From Collinsella sp. BG-O-102 (lineage in GTDB: Bacteria > Actinomycetota > Coriobacteriia > Coriobacteriales > Coriobacteriaceae), in the NCBI RefSeq assembly GCF_023656745.1, contig NZ_JAMOKO010000001.1, positions 124,001 to 188,000 on the forward strand: a stretch of 64,000 bases of DNA, given 5' to 3'. The notes under the pieces are model-generated. The model was not told the DNA's origin. It saw nothing but the letters and a program-made list of their open reading frames with translations, and made no database searches. The position numbers and the translations under genes were made by a program. This document shows positions 6,486 to 14,082 of the stretch, piece by piece (positions within the stretch are counted from its first letter, which is position 1; every line of letters begins with the position of its first letter).

Positions 6486-8981
6486 TTAGCTAATTCCCAC
6501 AAACATGCAGCCCGAGGTCGCGCCGCGCAGGCGGGCAGCGGGCTTGCGACCTGCCTGCGCGGCCTCAATGGCGCGGCGGACACGAGCGACGGCACGGCCA
6601 ACATCATCGGCCTCGAGCAAGGTTCCGTCGACCATGAGACGACGCACGCCGGCATCGAGCAGCTGCGGAACTTGCGGTGTGAGGTCGATGGGGTAGGCGT
6701 CGTACAAGCGCGAGCGGCCGTGGATATCGGTACGCACGGGCATGACCTTGCCATCGATATTCTTGAGCGACAGCTTGCGGGCGCGCAGGCGGCAATTGGC
6801 GCAATCGTGGATACAACCGTTGGCAACCTGCAGGATGCAGTGCTCGCTCGTCATAACGCGCGGGCGGCCGAAAACGGTGATGCCCAGGGCTGCGGGCGCG
6901 GAGGTGCCAAGCGAGATAATCTCGTCGAGCGTAATCTCGGGCGAGAGCCAAAAAGCGCCGGCCCCGCGCTCGGCGAGTGCCTCCATGCAAGGCGTGTTGT
7001 GCACGGGCAGGCAGGATCGAATTTCGGCCGTGGCGCCAACCTGGGCGGCCAGGGCAAGCTCAGAGATGTTACCGACAGCGATGGTGGCCCCAGCCTGTAT
7101 CCACGAATCGACGCGCTCGTGGTCGACGGCGCGGCAGACCTCGTCGAGTACGGGCACGATGCCCTGCTCAAACGCATCGGCGGGGGAGAGCCCGGCCGCA
7201 TCGAGCGCGTCGGTGGTCATGTAGATGCGCGTTGCACCCTCCACGCGCGCTGCCTCGGCGGCCTCGAGCGAGGTGACAGTGGCGCAGATTTGCGGCTCAT
7301 CGCGGTAATGCTCGGGCGCGGGGCGGGAATTACTGGTGACAATCGCCGGCAGCTCTAGCGTACGGGCGCGCTCCTCGTAGGGTGCCAGAATGGCCTCCTC
7401 CAGCGCCTTACAAGCGGCGGCGCGCACCTTGTGCACGGCGGAAAAGCCCATGCCGCAGCCCTCATCGAGCGCCACATCAAAGTTCGCAGCCTCAAAGGGC
7501 GAGGAGCCCATACGCCCGACGTGCTCCACCAGATCGGCCGCCTCGACGGCGCGAGTCTTGGCGGCCTCGACGGTAAAGCCGGTGGCGGTGGCGGTGAGCG
7601 CGGGGTCGTCGCAGCAGGTGAGCGTAACGGTAAACGGCTCGCCCAGACGCGCCACGACGGACACGTCTACGGCGCGGCGGCGCAGCACGTCGCGTTTGAG
7701 CGCGGCGCCGGCGGCGTCGATAGCGCGCTGGCTGCGGATGACGCGCACGCGGCAGCCCTCGGGCATGCTGCGGGGCACACGGCATTCGATGATGTCGCCC
7801 GCGGCGGCATCATCGGCGGCGATGGTGGTCAGGAACTGGTCGAACTCATCGTCGTGGCGAAGCTCCAGCAGGTCGCCCTTGCCCACGGGCTCAAACAGCT
7901 CAACGCTGGCGATGGCAGCGCGACGACGGCGGTCGTCAGGCTTGAGGCCGCGCACATCGCGGTTGGCCAGGCGGCTACCGAGCACCGTGCCCACAATCTG
8001 GCCGCGGTTGTTGGAGCGCTCGTAGCTCATCATCTCGTCGCCCGAGGTGCCGTCCTGATAGGCGTGCGTAAAGTCACGGTTAAAGCAGCGCTTGAGCTGG
8101 CGCTGGCGGGCGGCCTCTTCATCCTTAGAGGTCGAAACATTGGCCAACATGTCATCAATCTGATGACGATACACGTCGACGATGGAATACACGTAATCGG
8201 GGGCCTTCATGCGGCCCTCGAGCTTGAGCGACGCGGCGCCGGCGTCATACAGACGGCGAACAAGCTGCGACGTGTTGGTGTCGCGCGGGCACAGCGCGCG
8301 CTCGCGACCGGCAGGGGAGAGCGCGCGACCGTTCTCGTCGATCAGCTCGTAAGGCAGGCGACAGGGCTGGGCGCACATGCCGCGGTTGGCCGAGCGGCCC
8401 GCCATGGCAAAGCTCGACAGCAGGCACAGGCCCGAGTAGCAAAAGCAGATGGCGCCGTGGCTAAAAACCTCCAGGTCAACGTCGGGCGCGGCATTGTGAA
8501 TGGCGGCGATCTCGTCGATGGAAAGCTCGCGCGAGAGGGTCACGCGGTCGGCGCCCTGCTCGCGACACCAGATAGTCCCACGGTCATCGTGGATGTTCGC
8601 CTGGGTCGAGATATGCGTCTCGATGCCGGGCATGGTGCGCTTGACCTCAAAGAACAGGCCCCAGTCCTGGATAATAAAGGCGTCGGCGCCCAGCGTGGAG
8701 CAACGATGGATGAGCTGCAGCGCATCGCTCATCTCGGATTCCTTGATGACGATGTTGACCGTGACGTAGACGCGCGAGCCGGCCAGGTGCGCGGCGCGGC
8801 AGGCCTGCTCAAAGGCCTCGTCGGTAAAGTTCGTTGCCTTGCGGCGGGCGTTGAAGCTGCCCATGCCACAGTAGATGGCGTCTGCCCCGGCGGCGAGCGC
8901 GGCGGCAAAGGGCTCCGGGCCTCCGGCGGGTGCCAAAAGCTCGGGCCTGCGGTTGGTGGTTCGACTGGCGGTTGCGGTCAT
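6486..8981 (-). CDS. Peptidase U32 family protein (RlhA/YdcP-like)
   Basis: An 831-residue protein. The U32 barrel domain begins at ELLAPAGGPE (residue 14); the signature EVFSHGAICFCYSGLCLLSS is at 171-190, followed by GMCAQPC, giving the cysteines proposed to hold an iron-sulfur centre. A DUF3656-like middle region and a second barrel-like C-terminal half with a CIHDCANCRL cluster follow. In E. coli the relative RlhA hydroxylates 23S rRNA C2501, so a role in RNA modification fits better than proteolysis; the downstream pseudouridine synthase supports that. Start ATG has GAAAGGCAGG upstream. Confidence 0.88.
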   Translation of the reverse strand: MTATASRTTNRRPELLAPAGGPEPFAAALAAGADAIYCGMGSFNARRKATNFTDEAFEQACRAAHLAGSRVYVTVNIVIKESEMSDALQLIHRCSTLGADAFIIQDWGLFFEVKRTMPGIETHISTQANIHDDRGTIWCREQGADRVTLSRELSIDEIAAIHNAAPDVDLEVFSHGAICFCYSGLCLLSSFAMAGRSANRGMCAQPCRLPYELIDENGRALSPAGRERALCPRDTNTSQLVRRLYDAGAASLKLEGRMKAPDYVYSIVDVYRHQIDDMLANVSTSKDEEAARQRQLKRCFNRDFTHAYQDGTSGDEMMSYERSNNRGQIVGTVLGSRLANRDVRGLKPDDRRRRAAIASVELFEPVGKGDLLELRHDDEFDQFLTTIAADDAAAGDIIECRVPRSMPEGCRVRVIRSQRAIDAAGAALKRDVLRRRAVDVSVVARLGEPFTVTLTCCDDPALTATATGFTVEAAKTRAVEAADLVEHVGRMGSSPFEAANFDVALDEGCGMGFSAVHKVRAAACKALEEAILAPYEERARTLELPAIVTSNSRPAPEHYRDEPQICATVTSLEAAEAARVEGATRIYMTTDALDAAGLSPADAFEQGIVPVLDEVCRAVDHERVDSWIQAGATIAVGNISELALAAQVGATAEIRSCLPVHNTPCMEALAERGAGAFWLSPEITLDEIISLGTSAPAALGITVFGRPRVMTSEHCILQVANGCIHDCANCRLRARKLSLKNIDGKVMPVRTDIHGRSRLYDAYPIDLTPQVPQLLDAGVRRLMVDGTLLEADDVGRAVARVRRAIEAAQAGRKPAARLRGATSGCMFVGIS

Positions 8982-9086
8982 ATCCTGCCTTTCAAAATGC
9001 TCAGATACTCAAAAGTATAGTGGTGCAGTTGCGGCGGACGAGCCCTGTGGCCCAAGCAGGATAAAGTCTTCAGCAGCCCTTGCAGT

Positions 9087-9159
9087 AAAAATGATCCGTT
9101 TCCCTCCGTCCCCATCGGATCAGGCGATCCATAGGGGACAGAGGGAAACGGATCATTTT
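9087..9159. repeat. 26-bp inverted repeat element
   Basis: Arms at 9087-9112 and 9134-9159, matching at 25 of 26 positions around a 21-base centre. The inner ends are CGTCCCC and GGGGACA. It lies in the divergent gap between the U32 gene and ridA, which otherwise (8982-9359) shows no gene. Confidence 0.8.
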
Positions 9160-9359
9160 GAGCTTCACCGTCCGGTCGTGCCGTTCAGCGGCCGACAGGC
9201 ACCGTTGGGCGATAAAATATTCTCGCAACGTGATAATAATCTTGCATCGCGCGGAAACCTTGAGTACTATCCCAAATCAAGCGCGGTGTTCAGACCGAAT
9301 TGTGCCTCCCGGTGCGAACGCCGCGCTCACGCTCTCTATCTGATCGTAAGGAGAAAAAC

Positions 9360-9737
9360 ATGAGCAAGACCGTCGTGTCTTCCGATAACGCACCTGCAGC
9401 CATCGGCCCGTATTCCCCCGGTATCCAGACCGGCAACATGGTGTTCCTGTCCGGCCAGCTGGGCATCGACCCCGCAACTGGCAAGATGCCCGAGGGCGTC
9501 GAGGCCCAGGCTAAGCAGTCCCTTGCTAACGTTGAGGCCCTGCTGACCGCTGCCGGCGCCACCTTTGCCGATGTCGTCAAGACCACGGTCTACCTGGCCG
9601 ACATTGCCGACTTCGCTGCCGTGAACGAGATTTATGCCTCCAAGTTCGAGGCCCCGTTCCCCGCGCGCAGCGCTTTCCAGGTTGCCGCTCTTCCGGCTGG
9701 CGGCCTGGTCGAGATCGAGGTCGTCGCCGCTCTCTAA
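9360..9737 (+). CDS. ridA: RidA family enamine/imine deaminase
   Basis: A 125-residue protein starting at the ATG at 9360, preceded by AAGGAGAAAAAC; a longer frame starting upstream has no conserved residues. RidA hydrolyses reactive 2-aminoacrylate and related enamines made by PLP enzymes. Family features are APAAIGPYSP, the FLSGQLGIDP strand, and PARSAFQVAALP with the catalytic arginine near residue 105. A hairpin terminator follows. It sits next to the purine locus, whose YgeX lyase makes aminoacrylate, so a functional link is possible but inferred. Confidence 0.95.
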   Translation: MSKTVVSSDNAPAAIGPYSPGIQTGNMVFLSGQLGIDPATGKMPEGVEAQAKQSLANVEALLTAAGATFADVVKTTVYLADIADFAAVNEIYASKFEAPFPARSAFQVAALPAGGLVEIEVVAAL

Positions 9738-9766
9738 GGCGTTGGCAACAGCTAAACATGACATGC

Positions 9767-9803
9767 AAAAGGACCCTGCAGTGCGAGCTGCAGGGTCCTT
9801 TGT
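9767..9803. terminator. Hairpin terminator after ridA
   Basis: Stem AAAGGACCCTGCA/TGCAGGGTCCTTT with a seven-base loop, T-rich at both ends, 30 bases after the ridA stop. Confidence 0.85.
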
Positions 9804-9833
9804 CAAGCGATGGGTCACTTGTGGAGCCACCAA

Positions 9834-9960
9834 GGGCAGTCTTTTTGGGACGGGGCTATTTTAGCTACCCCAATATGCAGGATTGCTTTTACTTGCGGCT
9901 CATCGAAATCGCGGGCAGAGGGAGGGTAGCTAAAATAGCCCCGTCCCAAAAAGACTGCCC
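9834..9960. repeat. 37-bp perfect inverted repeat
   Basis: Arms at 9834-9870 and 9924-9960 are exact reverse complements over 37 bp with a 53-bp centre. Each arm carries GGGACGGGGC and TTTTAGCTACCC. It fills the convergent gap between ridA and the downstream minus-strand regulator. No transposase is present nearby. Confidence 0.85.
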
Positions 9961-9977
9961 GCGCTCCATTTTGCTCG

Positions 9978-10634
9978 CTAGCCCTCCTTGCGGACTTTTT
10001 GCAGGTAGCGGTAGACGCTGGGCTCCGAGATGCCCAGCGCGGTGGCGGCGCAGGCCACGGCGCCCTTGAGCATGAACACCCCGTTGCCGTTGAGGTGGCG
10101 AATGACGTCCACGCGGTCGCTCTGGCCAAGTGACGCTACATCCAGCCCGCGCGCGCTCAGCAGCTCGGCAATACTGCGGTCGATGAGCTCCTGCGTAGAC
10201 TCCGAAAGACTTTCGACCTCGATAGACGCGGGCTCTGCCTGCCTTGGCACAGCGTCGAAGCAGGCCATGAGCTGCTGCGCCATGGCGTTGATGGAGCGTA
10301 CCGTGGAAAGATCGGTGTTGACGCAGAGCATGCCGACGATCTCGTTGTCCTCGCGGATAAAGTACGTCGCGGACTCCAACGTCTTGCCACCGGCGCCGCG
10401 CCCTTCATAGCCCGTAATAAACGGCAGATCGCGATACTTGGGGTCGTGCATAATCTTGAGCGCCAGATCGGTGGCGGGACCGCCGACCTTGCGGCCGCTC
10501 ACGATACCGTTGCGGATATCGACGATGGCGTGGTCGGGATCCGAGAAATCGTGCAGGACGATCTCGCTGTTCTTACCGAGTACCTGCTCCAGGAAATCGA
10601 CCATCGGCAAAAAGCGACGTACGGTCTCGTTCAC
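9978..10634 (-). CDS. YheO-like PAS/HTH transcriptional regulator (first copy)
   Basis: The GTG at 10634 is chosen because AAGGAG precedes it by 6 bases, giving 218 residues; a longer in-frame start adds 17 poorly conserved residues. The N-terminal PAS-like (YheO) domain has NSEIVLHDFSDPDHAIVDI and GRGAGGKTLESATYFIRED; the C-terminal helix-turn-helix has AATALGISEPSVYRYLQKV. Relatives such as DauR control catabolic genes. It is divergent from the purine permease across 352 bases and is a paralogue of the regulator at 38977-39630, so control of the first purine arm is likely (inferred). Confidence 0.88.
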   Translation of the reverse strand: MNETVRRFLPMVDFLEQVLGKNSEIVLHDFSDPDHAIVDIRNGIVSGRKVGGPATDLALKIMHDPKYRDLPFITGYEGRGAGGKTLESATYFIREDNEIVGMLCVNTDLSTVRSINAMAQQLMACFDAVPRQAEPASIEVESLSESTQELIDRSIAELLSARGLDVASLGQSDRVDVIRHLNGNGVFMLKGAVACAATALGISEPSVYRYLQKVRKEG

Positions 10635-10986
10635 GGGCAACTCCTTGGGGTGAAATCGGAAATGTTCATAACAATTTTTTCTCATGGTAACACGGTGTCT
10701 ATTGATTCACATATTCGCAGGTACATTGCGTAATACGGACGAGCGGTAGGAATTTAGCGGTAAACGGTCGACCAAAAGAAAAGTTAGATGTTATTTTGAC
10801 CAGACACTTTCTTGACCTGCGGAAATGCATTGTCTCAGCTCAAGAATAGTCTGATAACAAAAAATTATTATTGAGAATGAGAATCATCTTTAATACGATA
10901 TGCAACGAAGGCACAACCTCAACCCCGCACTGCGTCACAATAGAGCGTTAGATGCGAAAACAACTATTTCGAGGATTGGTGGTCAA
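10635..10986. promoter_or_regulatory. Divergent promoter region, regulator versus purine permease
   Basis: This 352-base gap is AT-rich compared with its neighbours. It holds TGAGAATGAGAATCAT (about 10872-10887), matching a Fur-box core at 13 of 15 positions, and a TTGACC-containing region at 10795-10820. No short gene is supported: an upstream in-frame ATG at 10900 has no ribosome binding site. Confidence 0.45.
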
Positions 10987-12381
10987 ATGACCCAGGAGAC
11001 GGTTAAGAACGGCACTGAAGCCCTGTTCACTCGTGAAGGCATGCCTCCCGTTAAGGAAATGATCCCGTGTGCCCTTCAGCACGTACTGGCTTCGTTTGCC
11101 GGTATCATCACCCCGGCTGTCATCATGGCCGGCGTCTACGGCTTTAATAGCCAGCAGAGCACCGACATCATCCAGGTCGCGCTCATTCTTTCGGCAATCG
11201 ACACGGCCCTTCAGGCCTTCGCTCCCTTCCGTCGCATCGGCGGCGGCCTGCCCATCGTCATGGGCGTTTCGTTCGCGTTCCTCCCGGCCCTCCAGGCCAT
11301 GGGTGCCTCGGGCTTTAGCTTTGGTGCGCTGCTGGGCGGCGAGATCGTCGGCGGCGCCGTCGCGGTCCTCTTTGGTCTGGCTTACAGCAAGATTAAGTGG
11401 CTATTCCCGCCCGTCGTGACCGGTACGGTCATCTTCTCCATTGGCGTCTCTCTCTATCCCACGGCTGTCAAGTATATGGCCGGCGGTATGGGTACGCCGC
11501 TGTGGGGCACCCCGCAGGCCTGGTGCGTCGCTCTTATCACCTTCGCCGTGGTCTTTGCGCTCGCCAACTTTGGCAAGGGCACGCTCAAGCTGGGATCCGT
11601 GTTCTTTGGCATGATCGTTGGCATGATCGTTTCGATCCCCTTTGGCATGATCGACTTCTCCAGCGTCGCCACCGCTCAGGTCTTCGCCCTTCCCAAGCTC
11701 ATGCCCTACGCGCTCGAGTTTGATCCCGAGGTCTGCATTACCCTCGCCGTCGTGTTCCCCATGGTTGCCATCCAGGTTATCGGTGACGTCTCCGCCGCCT
11801 GCCTGGGCTCCATCGACCGTATGCCCACCGAGCGCGAGCTCTCCGGCGCTATCGTGTCCCAGGGCCTCACCTCTATGGTCGGCGGCCTGCTGGGCGGTCT
11901 TCCCACCAGCGCCCTTGGCCAGAACGTGGGCATCATCTGCTCCAACAAGGTCGTCAACAAGTGGGTCTTTGTGATCATCGCGGCCGTCTTTGCCATCGCC
12001 GGTCTGTTCCCGCAGCTCTCTGCCGTCCTTTCCGCTATCCCGCAGCCCGTCATCGGCGGCGCGACCGTCGGCGTCTTTGGCACCATCACCATGAACGGTG
12101 TGCGCATGTTCACCCGCGAGGGCCTCACGCAGCGCACCACCACCATCGTCGGCACCTCCGTTGTCTTTGGCTTGGGTATCTGGATGGCCAGCGGTTGCCT
12201 TGCCGGCGAGGGCATGCCCACCTGGGTGTCCACCGTCATCGGCTCCAACGCCGTAACCCCCACCGCCATCATGGCCATCGTGCTCAACCTGATCCTTCCG
12301 CAGACGCCGGTCGTGGCTCAGCACATCGATGCCGCCAAGGATGCCGCTGTTGATCTGGTCCTGCCCGAGAGCAAGAAGTAA
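10987..12381 (+). CDS. NCS2 family purine permease
   Basis: A 464-residue inner-membrane transporter with about 14 hydrophobic segments. NCS2 proteins import uracil, xanthine or uric acid with protons. Family signatures include the QVIGDVSAACLG stretch, the LGQNVGIICSNKV loop and GVFGTITMNGVRM. The ATG at 10987 (MTQETV) fits the conserved start, and the preceding 29 codons are not conserved. Placement at the head of SsnA, YgfK and xanthine dehydrogenase suggests uptake of xanthine or urate rather than uracil. Confidence 0.93.
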   Translation: MTQETVKNGTEALFTREGMPPVKEMIPCALQHVLASFAGIITPAVIMAGVYGFNSQQSTDIIQVALILSAIDTALQAFAPFRRIGGGLPIVMGVSFAFLPALQAMGASGFSFGALLGGEIVGGAVAVLFGLAYSKIKWLFPPVVTGTVIFSIGVSLYPTAVKYMAGGMGTPLWGTPQAWCVALITFAVVFALANFGKGTLKLGSVFFGMIVGMIVSIPFGMIDFSSVATAQVFALPKLMPYALEFDPEVCITLAVVFPMVAIQVIGDVSAACLGSIDRMPTERELSGAIVSQGLTSMVGGLLGGLPTSALGQNVGIICSNKVVNKWVFVIIAAVFAIAGLFPQLSAVLSAIPQPVIGGATVGVFGTITMNGVRMFTREGLTQRTTTIVGTSVVFGLGIWMASGCLAGEGMPTWVSTVIGSNAVTPTAIMAIVLNLILPQTPVVAQHIDAAKDAAVDLVLPESKK

Positions 12382-12577
12382 CCAATTCGGTGCTATTCGC
12401 CGGCGGATGCATCGCCTCGTCCGCCGGCGCCATGCGGCGCCAAGCCGCACTTCAAAGGGCTTGTCCCTTTGGTGAAGCGTTGACGGGAGAGGGCCCGTTT
12501 CCGGTGTAGGCCGGCGCTTCGCACTTCCGCCATGTCAGAGGTGTCAAACCCCGCCTCTGATGTTGAAGGGAGCATTT
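12382..12577 (+). promoter_or_regulatory. Structured spacer between permease and ssnA
   Basis: Several hairpins follow each other: GCCGGCGGA/TCCGCCGGC (12399-12428), TGCGGC/GCCGCA, AAAGGG/CCCTTT, and CAGAGG/CCTCTG (about 12537-12560), the last just before the ribosome binding site of ssnA. None has a T-run, so they look like mRNA-processing, stabilising or sensing structures rather than terminators. No known riboswitch class was recognised. Confidence 0.4.
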
Positions 12578-13933
12578 ATGCTTCTGGTCGCTAACGGTTC
12601 CGTCTTTACCCGCAACGCTCAGACTCCGTTCATTCCCAACGGTGCAGTCGCTATTGACGGAGATACGATCGTCGAAGTGGGCCCCGAGCGCGAGCTCAAG
12701 GCCAAGTACCCGGATGCCGAGTACGTCGACGCCCAGGGCAACCTCATCATGCCCGGACTCATCAACTGCCACACCCACATCTACTCGGGTCTGGCCCGCG
12801 GCCTTGCCATTAAGGGCTGCAACCCCACCAACTTCCTGGAGAATCTTGAGCAGCAGTGGTGGAAGATTGACGACAACCTGACGCTCGACGGCACCAAGGC
12901 CAGCGCCTATGCCACGATTCTGGATTCCATCCGCGACGGCGTTACCACGATCTTCGATCACCATGCGAGCTTCTGCGAGATTCCGGGCAGCCTCTTTACC
13001 ATTAAGGACGCCGCTCAGGAGCTGGGCATGCGTTCGTGCCTGTGCTACGAGGTTTCCGACCGCCGTGGTCAGGAAAAGTGCGACCAGGCTATTGCCGAGA
13101 ACGCCGAGTTTGCCCAGTGGGCCGCCAAGGAGCGTCGCGATAACGACAATCACATGATCGCCGCCATGTTTGGCGGTCACGCCACCTTTACGCTGTCGGA
13201 CGAGACCATGGATAAGATGGCCGAGGCCAACAATGGCCTGACCGGCTTCCACATCCACGTGTGCGAGGGCATGAACGATGTGTGGGACTCCCGCCTCAAC
13301 CGCGGCGGCATCAGCCCCGTCGAGCGCCTGCTGCAGCACAACCTGCTGGGTCCCGACACCATGCTGGGCCACTGCATCCACGTGACGCCTGCCGAGATGG
13401 ATATCGTCAAGGAGTCCGGCACCTGGCTGGTCAACAACCCCGAATCCAATATGGGCAACGCCGTGGGCTGCGCCCCCGTGCTCGAGTTCTTCCGCCGCGG
13501 CATTCCCGTGTGCATGGGCACCGACGCCTACACCCACGATATGCTCGAGAGCCTCAAGGTCTTCCTGATCATTCAGCGCCACAACGCCGCTATGCCCAAC
13601 GTGGGCTGGTGCGAGGCCATGACCATGCTGTTCGAGAATAACGCCAAGATGGCGAGCAAGTACTTCGATCGCAAGCTCGGTGTGCTTGAGCCCGGCGCTG
13701 CCGCCGACGTCATCGTCATGGACTACAAGCCCTTTACGCCGCTGAGTGAGGAGAACATCGACGGCCACATGCTCTTTGGCATGATGGGCAAAAACTGCCG
13801 CACCACCATCATCAACGGCCGCGTCCTGTACAAGGATCGCGAGTTCGTTGGCATCGATGAGGAAAAGATTAACGCGTGGACCATGGCCGAGTCCAAGAAG
13901 CTCTGGAGCACGCTCAACGATCGCACCTACTAA
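12578..13933 (+). CDS. ssnA: Putative aminohydrolase SsnA
   Basis: A 451-residue metal-dependent amidohydrolase. The start is the ATG after GAAGGGAG. Metal ligands are seen in NCHTHIYSGL (residues about 62-71), GFHIHVCEG, MLGHCIHV and MGTDAYTHD. SsnA is found beside selenium-dependent xanthine dehydrogenases and in the gut bacterial purine degradation cluster; it is thought to act on a purine or an opened purine ring by hydrolytic deamination, though its exact substrate is not settled. Neighbours on both sides support this. Confidence 0.92.
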   Translation: MLLVANGSVFTRNAQTPFIPNGAVAIDGDTIVEVGPERELKAKYPDAEYVDAQGNLIMPGLINCHTHIYSGLARGLAIKGCNPTNFLENLEQQWWKIDDNLTLDGTKASAYATILDSIRDGVTTIFDHHASFCEIPGSLFTIKDAAQELGMRSCLCYEVSDRRGQEKCDQAIAENAEFAQWAAKERRDNDNHMIAAMFGGHATFTLSDETMDKMAEANNGLTGFHIHVCEGMNDVWDSRLNRGGISPVERLLQHNLLGPDTMLGHCIHVTPAEMDIVKESGTWLVNNPESNMGNAVGCAPVLEFFRRGIPVCMGTDAYTHDMLESLKVFLIIQRHNAAMPNVGWCEAMTMLFENNAKMASKYFDRKLGVLEPGAAADVIVMDYKPFTPLSEENIDGHMLFGMMGKNCRTTIINGRVLYKDREFVGIDEEKINAWTMAESKKLWSTLNDRTY

Positions 13934-14082
13934 TTCACAAGTAGATTCGCGCGCGTCGGATGTTTCGCCGCATCCGACGCGCGTATAGGCGGCCTCCGCG
14001 GGGTCGCCGGCGCTGTGCTGGCGCTACACCGTATTTGCGTCCGCCGCGCGGTCTCGCCGGGCGTTACAGAGAGGAGCTCATT
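13934..14082 (+). promoter_or_regulatory. Structured spacer between ssnA and ygfK
   Basis: A perfect 13-bp stem CGCGCGTCGGATG/CATCCGACGCGCG (13950-13962 with 13971-13983) has an 8-base loop and no T-run. A second GC-rich hairpin follows (GCCGGCG...TGGCGC). The ribosome binding site GAGAGGAG precedes the ygfK ATG. Confidence 0.5.
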
